From Lichenostomus cassidix (lineage: Eukaryota; Chordata; Aves; Passeriformes; Meliphagidae), in NCBI GenBank assembly GCA_008360975.2, contig CM039182.1, forward strand, positions 60,306,016-60,370,015: a stretch of DNA of 64,000 nt. Direction: 5' to 3'. This document shows positions 12,061 to 23,886 of this stretch, piece after piece. The notes below the pieces were generated by a model. The model ran no database searches, had not been told where the DNA came from, and was given only the letters and a program-made list of their open reading frames with translations. A program made the position numbers and the translations under genes. Position 1 is the stretch's first letter. Each line of letters begins with the position of its first letter.

Positions 12061-15000
12061 GTGCCTTCTGTGCCTTTATTATTAGTGCGGATAAAGTGCC
12101 TCCAGTTGACAAAGGTGATATGCTAAAATACTACCACGCCTGCCCTTCACCCCAGGTTGCCAAGAGGATTTCAGCATCGTTGCTGGCATAACTCAGCCTG
12201 TGTGGATTGTACTGAAACACCATCTGACAGGACAGCAGCCACAGCAGTAAGTGGGGTTTGCTTTCCAGAAGCCAAGGAGGAAATTAAAAATGCTCCTCAT
12301 CATGTACTGTCAAGTGCTATATAATGCTTTAAAAACTTTCCAAAGTTAATTATACTGAATCCACTTACTCAACCATATAACATGTAGCATGAAGATCTCA
12401 TACAGCTCCAGCAAACCACATGGGTGTTCACCATGATGCCACCTCGGCACTATCTCTAGCTGTCTCTGCACATCTTATGAAAGAAAGATGATTTGGTTGA
12501 ACTCACAGCATATAGGACAGCTGTATGGGATGAAATTTATTCAGAGGCAGTGTCAACCACTTCTTATTCAGCTATACTTCATGACTGGGTTGCAGTACAC
12601 ATTTGTTTCAGAATAATTGCATCAGGCATTTTCATCTACTGTTCTGCAGTGGTTTTGCCCCTTCTCCATAGGGGAAAATTCCTCCTACTCCTTTTTCCTT
12701 TTGTGTTCCCCCTGATAGATGTTCTTCAACAAACCCTTGGAACTTTTCAAAGCAATCTTTAGCACTGGACCTTTCCACAAGACTGCTGTTGACAAACAAT
12801 TTTAGATGTGGCATTATGTCATCTCCTGTCTCTTCTTCACTTGCAGTACTCTTATATTAACGCCAGGTCACAGGATTTTCCGAAACTTGTGACTTTCTCA
12901 AATGGTTGCTATCCCTACCACCTGCCTGCACCTAACAATATATAAACAAGCTATAGGTCATATATGGCAGGCTACTGAAGAAAGCAAACTTGTCTGCTAT
13001 CCAAAAGACTAAAGCATCTATGAAATGCTATGGAATACATAATAGTATGAAATAATATAGACTAGCTGGCATTGTGGTTCAGATTTAATTCAATAAATGT
13101 TATTTTTAATTAATTGGTACTCAAGCACTAGGGCTGAAATCACTTCATTAGCTGTTAAAATCTTTGACATTTAAATGAACTTCTGCATTTTAGAACACCA
13201 AATATCTCACACTGCAAAGCATACATCCGCAAGAGTACTGAGGCCTGTGAGTGTCATATTGTTTCCACTTGGGTTTTGGTATTAATTTTGAAGATTAAAA
13301 GGTAAATAATATTTTGTTATTTGTGAAATAAGACCATTTCATAAAGTTGAAATGGGACTCAAAGTGTTTGAACTTTTCTGGGTTTTTAATTTCACTGTAA
13401 ATAGTTTGGCAAGTCCTATTCTAGAGCCACAACCACTACAATCAATAGCAAGAGGCAAGGTATCCATCAGCACAGCAGGGAGGGAACAATTTAACACAAC
13501 ACATTTTCTCCTTTTAAAAAGAAAATTCCACATCCACAAGTACCAGTCAAACAGTGAATTAAACACTTCTTAAAGTACTTCTCTAAGTGCACTACCAGTA
13601 ATTCTGAGTCATGTTTCTGGGTTTTTACTATACCATGAACACTTTTATTACATCTGCAATAAAACCTCGAGTTTTGCATCCAATTTCTGCATTGTAAGCC
13701 TCCTTTTTAGAGGAGAGATTCTAGAGAAACACAGATAGTAACAGTAAAGTTCAGACCTGCCTAGTCACACACTCTCTAATAGTAGCAAAAGCTTACGCTT
13801 ACCAGCCTCCATTGCGCTGGACATAGATGACACTAGAGATTTCTAAAAACTGGTGACTGAATATTTCTGTCCTTTCATCCTAAAACAGATTTTATTCTTT
13901 CCTCTTTCAGTTTTGTGACTACCACTTCATTTTTCCATCTTTAAACATAACACAGTTTCAGATTGTGTATTCCCCATTTAGCACTAATCTTTCTGAACCT
14001 GTTTCTCAGATGTTACTCGTTTTTCAAGAGAAACTCAGCAGAATGAAAAAATTCCACAGTTCCTCAGAAATCAGAAAATCCACTCAGGAGAGAGGGGGAT
14101 TCAACTTCAGCCTTGCACACTGAGTATGTCTCTTCCCGCTGAGAGGTGGAATATGGCAGTCTTGTGGACTGAACAGGGGCTACTGGCTAAAACTATGACA
14201 CTGAATCCAAATATTGGAAGAGGAACTCAGGTTCATCCTTAGACATCTAGAAGGTTGATATCTCCTCTCTGATGCTGTCCTGACTTGCCCTTGGGTTGTT
14301 CTGTTTATCCTACATCTCTGTGCTATTTGGGAACTGATAATAGCAAATAATAGGGGCAATACCAGGAGTTTCAAGAGGGCAATTATAGACCAGCCAGCAA
14401 AGGCATGAAACCATCAGTACCTGTCTGCCACCAGGCAAAAACTGAATCATATTTAGAATTGTCACAAATATATATTGCATCTTACTCCATCAAATTATTA
14501 AAAAAAATTAAAATGTGGATCTTTAGCTAGTTTAGAAAAAGAAAACCTTAATCCATTGTGCAAGTAGAATGCTGGGGTTTTTACTACGTATTATATTTGT
14601 AACTACTAATTATTAGGAATAGGTCCATGTTGAGGGCCCCAGTGGAAATTGCATAGTAATCACTTCTGTAAATTAGCTTCTGATGAAGGGCTCAACTCAG
14701 TGTGATCTCGAGTACGGCAAATCCATTTCCAAACATATTTTACATATACTCTTGTTTGTTTCCCCTGAAGTACAGCAAGGAGTGCAGTTCATTAATTAAA
14801 AAAATCAAGAGGAGTCAGGAAAGAGAGACTGTGACAAAAGCAAAGCTGATGTAACTCAGAGTAAAATTCTGACATCCTAAGAATTAAGTTCCTGACAGTC
14901 ATGCTGGACCATGGTTGCTTATGTTGTCCATTACTACCTCAGCATCACTTCATGCTTCACCTCCTGTTATTTTGGTTACAGGAGGTAAACTATTAGATTC

Positions 15001-16456
15001 TTGTTGTACAGTTAGATGACAAAATCTTTGAGGAAATTTTGGGTTTTTTTCCTTGAGAGTAGAGTGTTTGGAACAATGGACAGCAAATAGAGGACCAGGG
15101 TCTCCGGGCTTAATACATACCTCACATGCTTTGTCATATTAAAATATCATTGTTGGCTTCAGGGGTGTTACACCAACCTGTGTCTTCTTTAACTACAGAA
15201 TGCCTGCCCGTACCCAAATATTCACAAGGCCAAATTTCAGAATTCCGAGGCTGAAGTAACAGTAATAAGATTTGGAAAATGAATCCATTTTCTCATTTCT
15301 TTTATTATTTGCCTTCTGCAGGGCTCATATTTTCCAAGTTCATTTTCATAATAAAGCTGCAAATCTGCTACAGATGAAACAAACAGAACTTCCCCTGTGT
15401 GTTTGCATTAGTTTCATAACAGAGGCTACTAAAGGCGTGTCAACTATTGCCAAATTTATGATTCATATCATAAGTGTTGGCAAGAGATCAGCTCTCTTCT
15501 TTCATCTGGAACTCAATACACCAATATTTTTTCCATGTATTTATGTTGCCCTTTCCATATCTTATATTTAACTGATTGAGTCATAATTGTCTTCTTTCAA
15601 TTATGCTGAAATAAAAATTACACTGATAGCACTGGTGGGTGCACTTGACAATGCTGCCCCCCACAGCTCCTCTGCCTTTTTCTGCAGATTGAGGAAACAA
15701 CTGAGCTGCAGAAGTCCCAAATGTGCTCTTCCTTTAGCTAAATTAAGCCACTTGTCTCCCTCTGAAATTCAAGGCTGCATAAGCGAAGCAAATAAATCAA
15801 GAGTGGTGCTATGGCATTTAGCCATCCGTCAGCGCTATAAACTGTTCTTGCCTACCTGCTTAAAAAAGTTAACTCCTTACATCCCTATCATTCTCCAGTT
15901 CAGGCTGCCCTCCTTTGAATACTCAGTGAGCCCCAGACTAAAGCATTACAACTTGTAGTAAGTAGAATTCAGCATGGTATGAGGTTTAATTCCTTCTGAG
16001 GACCCCAGGCCACACCACTGTAGTGCTGAGCACCAGCAGTGTCACTTGCCATGTACATGCACTCCAAATATCGTGCTGCCAACACTCCCACCATCACCAG
16101 GAGATATGTCCTACAAGCTAGATGTCTGGTACACCTCTGAACAAGAATTTCCATGTTGTCTGCTCTCTTATTTGTGTTGATTTTCATTTCCTCATCAAAA
16201 GACAGAGATGAGGCACAAAAACAGCTGAAGAACAATTTTTAGAGTAATTAAGTGCCTTATTAGGGAAAGTAATTTGCTTCTCTGCCTCATTTATACTCAC
16301 ACTTTTAGCCCAGGTTATTTAGTATTATTTAATAGAGTACACATTTCACCAATGCCTGAAAATTCAGTGGTACGTGCTGTGTTACAAGAGTGGCTGTCTC
16401 CCAGAGAAAGTATGTCTTAGGTAAAGAAGAGTAAATTTATTTTGAAGTACAATTTG
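12061..16456. other. Unique non-coding sequence
   Basis: No gene or repeat was recognised. The C-terminal part of the Harbinger transposase might continue into about 12,060-12,260, which is less AT-rich than its surroundings, but no block could be aligned. A 123-codon plus frame at 15587-15958 has no domain. Confidence 0.5.
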
Positions 16457-16483
16457 CTTCATGGAGGGAGATACTCCATGAAG
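16457..16483. repeat. 10-bp perfect inverted repeat (hairpin)
   Basis: CTTCATGGAG at 16457-16466 and its exact reverse complement CTCCATGAAG at 16474-16483, with a 7-base loop GGAGATA. Two further outward positions can pair (one as G-T). It is not attached to an identifiable element. Confidence 0.7.
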
Positions 16484-19400
16484 TATGCTTTTCAGTTACT
16501 AGCAATCCTCTAATCCAATGGCTGGTAGTCTGCAGGTATTCCACCTCCTGTAATCATGTATTTTGGTGAGCATGGGAAGAGCAGGGCTGAATTTAAGACT
16601 TCTGCTGCAAGGAAGTGCATTCATAGAGAGACAGAGGACTGATGCAATGAAGGCCACCTTTGCATTCTGTTTGATCTCTGCAAATTCTCCAGATACACGG
16701 TAAAACTACTGAACAAATTGCTTGCAGCTATATGTTTCAGACTAGAGAAATTTACTAGTGATCCTTTATTTTCCGGAAGGAAACTGTTTGTTAGTCTACA
16801 CACATGCACTAAGTAACATTTCATTCATCTTGTGCAGGTCTTTACAAATAAAAAACTCTGCTAATATCCACCATGTGAGTTCAGTAAACTTACAAAGGAG
16901 CTAGCAATTTTCTTGATTCCATAGAAGAAATAACTTGCCCAAACAACAATCTGAAAGAGAGTTTCATATACAAAGAAAGATACCAAGTGTGTACTTGCCT
17001 GCCATAGAACTCTTTGTCTCTCCCTGCTTTTTCCTCTCCATGTACTCTCTCCCCTCCCCCTTTTTAAAGCTTGTTAATTCAGATCAATCCTTCAGTGGTA
17101 ATATTGCCTTTGGGTTACATGCCAGCCTATGGAATTATATGTTTGAACACAGGGCCAAACTAGCAGTTATTCCCCTGCCACTAAAGGTGAAAAGGTTTCC
17201 AGTAAATCAGGTTACTTTTCCACAGGGTAAGCGGTGTTGAATACAGTCTCTCTGGGTACTTCATCAATATGATTAACCTATTGGCATTATAGTTATCAAA
17301 TTACAGTAGTCATAAAGTTAAAAATAAATCTGTTTTTCATTGAGAAAATCCATTTAGGTGGAGACTGTTATATTAAAAGCTTACAGAGTATATATAATAG
17401 TACCATAGTTCATGAGGAATCATTACCACAATGGAGGTTTTCAAAATTAAACTTGTGGGAATGTCTTACAGATAAGTAAGATGCTCTCAAGGGATTCAAG
17501 GTACCTACCATATAGGGCCATCATCTTATTAGAGTTTTACTACTAACCCTATTAGAAGTCTCTAAGCTGAGAAAGATTACAGCATGTGGATTGTAGAGAT
17601 ATTTTGCAGACACTTTGCAACTCACCACAAAATGTTCACCTTGGGATCTTGGTCCCTGTAGCTGAGTTAAATGGCTGCCCTAATTCCACCACCATGGCTG
17701 CAGTAGTCTCTTAATGTACCATAAATCCAGTCAAGTACTTTGACCTCTTTATTCATTGTCACTATAGCTCCTGAAATTGTCCATTCTAGCAAAGGGCCTG
17801 CCGGAGTTTGGCTCTTTTGACAAATGTGGTAGGAAAGTGAGTTGGTTTCCTGCAAAATGTGGTTGGGCTTTTACTGCAGAGAAAATAAAGGCAGTGAGGA
17901 GAAATTGGAACACTAACGCACATCAAATGGAGTGGTCATTACTTCCTACTACATGCAAATTACTCATATAGTTTAATCAAATACATTGCAATTCATTAGG
18001 TGGCTGATGCTTCTGTATTGCATTCAGTGGTGCTTGTGGATTCCACGTTTCATTAATGGGAAGTGTTAGAATAAAAAAGAGATGCAAAAAAAGTTACTCT
18101 GGGTGGAGAAACCTGATCCTTGTATAAATGTTTTTAAACAGAAGATACATATTTATTGCAGTTCCCTTCAGGTTCTATTCCATAGGTTCTTTCAGTCTGC
18201 TATAAAGTTAGCTCATACTTTTTCAAGAAACATGGCTTTTGGCAATGGGATATACAGTCTTCCAATAAAACACTTCCCAGTCAATGGAGAAGCCTCAAAC
18301 CACCTTGGAAATCTGAGTACTCCTTTTAAATTAAAAATGCTATCTTAAAATATAGAAAAAGAGATGGCTAGCAGGACCTGATTTCATACAGCAAAATTTC
18401 ATTATTTCATAAATATGTGAAAGTTTGTTATATCCAGTTCTGCAATTTTCATTGTTATTAAACAAGCCAGATTTGGCAATAAACCTAAAGGCAGTGGTAG
18501 ACTGTTTGGGTTTCTTCAAAAATGTTGCACTGCATAATGACAATATCTAGAAAATGTAAAAATAATTTTTGCTGTTAAATTAAGTATAGTCACACTATTC
18601 ATTTGAAATCAAGTTGTGTGCATGGATGTGAAAGTAGAATGTTACTGATTTCTTAAGTTAAATTGTCATAAGTTACTGTTGGGAGCCTGAAACTAATACA
18701 TATAGGACTTTCCATAGCTTCATTTGAATAGCTGTATATGTTGTTGACTTAATGCTGCTAGATTTTTTTACAGTACTACATGAAAAAAAAGTAAAATGTT
18801 TTATTCTTCATTTCAGTGTGCATAATGTTTATGGCATTGTTGGTATCAAACTCTCCTCTCAGATACATGATACTGCCTCAGAAAACTTGACAAAGTTGGA
18901 TTATAGTAATGTTTAATTATTTGTGTCAAATTTTAAAATGTTTTAAAAGCTTTTGGATGGATCCTGATATTGTAAGTAGTTTTGAGTATTTTTTTAATAT
19001 TTTATTTTTATATTAATAAAATAAATGCTTAGCATATTATGTTTCATCAAGGGAATTAAAGAATGCATTAGATTAATAAAATCAATCTGAAAAATGTAAC
19101 TTACTCTTTTGAATCAACTAGCCCATATTATATTTCAAATGACTGCAACAATAAATTTGATTACCTTTACCACAATGATACATGAAAAAATGAAAGAGTA
19201 AGAATTAAATACTTGAAGTGACAGTTGATTACAGTATCTGTACATTTGCAGCAGAATCTGAGGAGAACGGGACGAGAGCTTTACAGCAACTAGAACACTA
19301 CTAGTCAAAAGGGAAACTTAATCTCAGATCCCATATCTACATAAACATATAATAAAGCACAGTAGGAGCAGTTGATTCTAAGGTTTTTGACACCCACACA

Positions 19401-19564
19401 ATAAGCATTTTAGGTACTTTGGTAATTTTGGTCCTTTTCCTTTGATCTTCCCCTATTTTTGCAGCATTTTAGGGAACCTAGATATTAACAAAATTGGATG
19501 TGAGAAAGATTAATGGAAAATAAAAGTTAATAAATTTAGAAATATTATTCAAAGTTCTTATTGT
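16484..19564. other. Unique AT-rich non-coding sequence
   Basis: Nothing recognisable. The end of the stretch, at about 18,960-19,040, is dominated by T and TA-rich runs. Open frames are all about 100 codons or shorter. Confidence 0.55.
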
Positions 19565-19945
19565 ATCAGCAAGACTTCACCAAGAATACTATGTTCAGTT
19601 GTTACATCCGTGTCTGAAACAAATGAGCTCAGACTAGAACATGTTCAGGGAAGAATCGTTATGCCCTTTCCATGAGAAGGGAGATTCCCACTCATGGAAA
19701 AAGATAGAAGAGCCAACCATGTTTAGCCAGGCAAAACAAAGCTGAGCAGGGAAATTATTGTCTCTGTAAATGGATCAGAAAAGCAAACACTAGCAGGAGA
19801 ACAGTTCTTAAAGCTTAAGGACAATGTTGACACAGAACCAGTGGGCATTTCCCACCTATGAATGCATTTACAGCAGAAACTAGCAGATGCCATAGGCACC
19901 AGAGTGAAGCTGTATTGGAACAGATTTCTGTTGGTGTAATGGGTA
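19565..19945 (+). mobile_element. Ancient CR1/L3-clade LINE relic, 3' coding end
   Basis: Several words follow in the order found at the C-terminal end of CR1/L3 LINE ORF2: GAATACTATGTTCAGTT (19584-19600), AGAACATGTTCAGGGAAGA, a block near 19722-19790 resembling TTTAGYCTGGCAAAAxRAAG...CTCTxTAAATRxATCAG, AAGGACAATGTTGACACAG (19817-19835), ATGAATGCATTTA, and AGAGTGAAGCTGTATTGGAACAG to 19923. These correspond to the amniote CR1/L3 consensus around LExVQRR, RGDxIALYKYIxG, LKDNVGT and GxVRFWN. The frame is broken by stops and indels, and the stretch before about 19,720 is very degraded. It is much older than the other CR1 copies in the window. The assignment rests on motif order, recognised without a database. 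Confidence 0.7.
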
Positions 19946-20750
19946 AAGAGAGTCAAACTTTTTTTTGGCATCCACCTTTGTGGAGACATGATGACTTGTA
20001 AGACTGGATGGTGTCATTGCCTGAGAGGCAGGTGCTGAAGGAAGTCACCTGCAGTCCCATAGGATTTTGGTACAAAAGAACCTCCTCAGCTCTGTGTGAT
20101 CCAGAAAGACAGCTTGTAAAAATAAAACACCAGATTAAATCCATGTGCCTCCTAACACTGGGCATAGTACTGTGGCCCTTCTGTTGTCTCAGAACTGGTG
20201 TGCAAAGGCTGATTTCCTTCATGTTTACGCTGAACCCAGGATCTGACCCTTGTTTTGTGGCTTGTTTCCCACCAATTGCATTGATATTGTTAGTCTTTCC
20301 TGAAGTATTGCGCTTTGGAAGTGATCCCCTGATCTGCCTGTGCAGAGCTCTATTAATAAAAGGACATAATTTGTCATTTGGGTGGACTCAGAGTTGTGAG
20401 AAAAATACCGTGGTTAACTATTACATATCAAATTTTATTATGTTAATAGCTTTCTGTTGCGCTATACACAATAGAAAGAAGAAATAATTATGGGCAAAAG
20501 TAATTTCTAAAAGCTGAAATGTGAGTACATAAAACACAATATTAACAAATATTACCTGAAATTGATTATCCTCTAAATTTACTTGGAGTAACAATAGAAT
20601 AATCATCAATATCTTTATAAGTTCCTGGTAAAATACAGTACTTCATGTTTTATGGCCTGATTATATATCTATATTAGTTATGAGGGTTCCAACAAAGACG
20701 TCTGCTACCCAGCCTGTAGGTAGGTTTTTATCTGTGATTATGCTTTTAGG
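19946..20750. other. Unique non-coding sequence with a 159-codon chance ORF
   Basis: The longest non-repetitive open frame in the window lies here (20008-20487, plus strand, 159 codons), just after the LINE relic. Its translation has scattered hydrophobic runs but no domain, no Kozak-like context worth noting and a partial overlap with an 89-codon minus-strand frame. It is read as chance. Confidence 0.5.
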
Positions 20751-20795
20751 TGCTTTTTATTTTATGGAATTTATTATGCTTTTTATTTTATGGAA
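20751..20795. repeat. Two-copy 26-bp tandem duplication
   Basis: TGCTTTTTATTTTATGGAA occurs at 20751-20769 and 20777-20795. A shorter related word (TGCTTTTA) lies at 20741. This is a small slippage-type duplication. Confidence 0.8.
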
Positions 20796-22489
20796 TAACT
20801 CAAACCAGATGGAAACAGTCATTAACTGGTATTTCAACTGCAGAAAGTTTGGTCCTGCCTCTATTTATGTAGTCAGGTTGAGGAGATTAGCCTTGACATG
20901 GCAAGCAGAGCCCAGAGCCACAAGGTGCATCTGAGCTGTTCAGAATGACATCTCAGCACACCCCTGTGCTTTGCCAGTAATCTCCACAACTGCCAAGGGT
21001 GGTCCATCTGGGTCTGCATGGTGCTCTCCTTCCATAAAACATGTATTCTTGGATGTTGCAAAACAGGTGGATGTGCTACATCTAATCAATAGCTGTCCAG
21101 TGCTCTCCTGGCAACCTGGACCAAAATGAAGAAGGACCTAATACTTTCTCAGCTGTGAGATCCAGCTGAAAAATCAGGAACAAGTGTAATGACTCATTTT
21201 CCATTTTATTAGGGTGTTTTATACCAAAGTAAAATTCTGGCGTAATTGTGTATTCAATCATATAATCTCATTTGTGTTTTATGAATTTTGGGAGTAAAGT
21301 TATTTTGAATACCCTTTGACACAAACGACATCCTAGTGTATGCCACAGGGGTGTGTCCATGCAAGTGACGATATTAAAAGGGACATTTGTGGAGCTGTGG
21401 AACTCCTTGTCACAAGTTGCTTTGTAAACAGTGTGGATTATGGATGCTGCTTTGTGTGTAAGTGTTGAGAAAGGAGGCTCATTTAAAAAAAGAGGGGAGA
21501 AGGAGAGGGAGTGTGTGAGGATAAGGGTGGGTAGGGTTGTGATTTCTTTTCTGCACAGTGAGGAAGTCTCAGTGAATAAGCTACAACTCTCCTACAAACA
21601 AGTTGTACTGGTAACAATACATAGAGCAACATCAGTTTGTGTGCATGAAGAACTTGTTCAGCTCTGCTTCATGCATTTGGGCTTTATGGGGGTCAGTTTA
21701 ATTTTGGAGATAGTTGACTAACAACAGTATCAGCAGGTTTGTTTTTTCTTTTCAGTTCTCACTTAACTAGATGAAGAGTCAGTAGGCTGGTGTGCTTCCA
21801 CTTCTTAAATATGCAAAGCTGGAAAGCCATGAAGCTCCATGTCATTGGAATGAAACACCCAGACATACAAGAACCATGCTGATATATCCTGATTCTCCAG
21901 GGCTTTTGAATCAGCTTGAACTAATCAAGTAGATATTTTGTTTCCTCAAAGCATTTTAATGCCATGTTTCCAGTGGCAATAGGGTCTTTATAGACCTCTC
22001 GAAACAAGCAGAAAATGACAAGCATAAAGAAACTAAAATTAGGTTTGATTTAGGCTAAATTTCCCACAATAACTATGTGTCCCTTAGAAATATCCAGGTG
22101 AAATCAAACAGTGGTTGAGTAATACCTTCTTCCTCACCTACAAGGCCTAATAGTTCATTTTATTCTTATCTTACCTTAGGTCAGAGCAGAGAGCAGAGCC
22201 CAAGGAAAAAGAATTCCATCCAAAATCCATGCTGCCTCCAGAAAGTCATTTGTGGAAAGTAGATGGCAAACCAATCGAAATGTCTCATCAGAAAAATTAG
22301 TATTTATGAAATTAGTGAGGGAGCAGAACAGGCAGAATGATTGCATTATAAACACTCAAAATGTAGGGGGAGGGAACAGAGATTTTGCTCATTTTCCCTC
22401 CCACTGCTAAAGCACTGTATTTAATTGACTTACAATTTTTTCCCTAATATATTTCTTTATGAAACCTGCCTTGAGCAACGGATACATGA
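20796..22489. other. Unique non-coding sequence with purine-rich patch
   Basis: No gene or repeat recognised. A purine-rich stretch at 21,483-21,537 (runs of A, GAGG and GGGTGGG) lies inside a 96-codon plus-strand frame that has no domain. Confidence 0.55.
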
Positions 22490-22860
22490 TTGTTCACTGA
22501 GGGTTGTGCCTCATTTGTTCCTGTAGATTGTGCCTAATTAACGCTAACTTGTCTGTACATAAAAAGTACAATAGGCTGTCCTTTCCAATTTAATTCCGAC
22601 AGTTTAATCGAATCTGTATTCTTTCAAAAATAATTAGATCATTTACACTTCATTAACATGTAATGTAATGTTGAGGCATTCATCATAATGATTTCTTATT
22701 TTTCTTGTGCAATATTATCTCCTCTAATGAAACTGTTAACACCATGCATGTCTTAATTAGCTTTATCATATCACTGACAATTTCAGAGAGCTACATTTTT
22801 ACAAATGAAATTAAATTAGTTAAATAGGTATATTTGAAGAAGAATATTAGAAACAGACTT
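22490..22860. promoter_or_regulatory. Candidate conserved non-coding element (homeodomain-type motifs)
   Basis: A repeat-free, strongly AT-rich block with a high density of TAATTA/TTAATTAG-class words (CCTAATTAACG, AATAATTAGATC, CTTAATTAGC, AAATTAGTTAAAT) and no long open frame. Such texture is typical of deeply conserved developmental enhancers. Only the motif content is seen; conservation is inferred from appearance and could be wrong in DNA this AT-rich. Confidence 0.3.
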
Positions 22861-23867
22861 ACCTTTATATACCATCTAGCAGTTTCCATAATAATTTTTT
22901 TCCCTCTGTGTCTCTCAGCAATAAGAGGTCTCATTTGCATAGATCACCTTTTTCTTTCCTTATCCTAAACAGAGTGGTGATCAGCTTCTCTCAAATATAT
23001 TAAGCCATCATAGGAAACACTAATATTAAGGAAACAGAGACTGGAGCACAACTTCTTACCTCATAATCAAATCCCTTTAATTTTGGGGGGAGTTCTTGTG
23101 CAGATCTTTGCCTCCCACATCCAAAAATGTTGTTTGTGTAATAAAGTTTGAAAGGATTTTCTCATCCACTTCGTGAAGGATGTATTCTCTGTATCCATAT
23201 CTGTAAATCTTAGCTGAAAATGAGTGGTGCCAGGGTCTAAAGCTGCATTTTGCTAAGAAGCCACTATTTCCATGGGCCTGGAAACCTCCATGTAAGCATA
23301 CATCTTTCAACAAGTATGGACAAGCCATTCACATTCTGCCAACATTGCAATCTCGGATGTGTTTGTAAATGTTAATAGAAAACAAATTGCCATGAAGCGT
23401 CTCCTGGAAGGTACTGAGTATCTACAGACCTAAATAAAAGCCAATGACAGTGTTATGCTCAACATTCCACAGGAAGAATTCTGCACCTCCTGGATGGAGC
23501 TTTAAACTAGCTGAAGGTCCTAAAATGTTTTAGAGACAGATAAGCTTCTTTCCCTCAATTCTCACAGTCTTGCCAACAAAAGGAATGTGCCATATTCCTG
23601 TCTACTGCAGCTGAATGAATATTGTGAAGCAAAACAAAAATTGCAGGCAATTGTTGGAATAAAATAAACAGATTTGTTGCTATCAATATTCATGATCTCT
23701 TTAATTTTCTTCTGCATGAACACTTGTTCAAACAATTATTTATTCAAAGAATTTCTCCTGAGCATGAAAAATCTGAGGCATACATGAGTAAAGGCTGCAA
23801 ACTTGGGAGGAAATCCATCTGACTAATCCTATACTGCATCCAAAAGTAGCCAGTGGCAAGCAGTATC
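22861..23867. other. Unique non-coding sequence
   Basis: No repeat family or exon recognised. An 83-codon minus-strand frame at 23077-23328 shows no domain. Confidence 0.55.
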
Positions 23868-23886
23868 AAAGACAGACAGACAGACA
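23868..23886. repeat. (GACA)n short microsatellite
   Basis: Four and a half AGAC/GACA units, followed by ACATATGG. Too short to be notable beyond possible polymorphism. Confidence 0.85.

Noticed and set aside
20008..20487. 159-codon plus-strand ORF, the longest non-repetitive one
   Set aside because: About one ORF of this length is expected by chance in 64 kb of six-frame AT-rich DNA. No domain, no exon signals and no protein-like composition.
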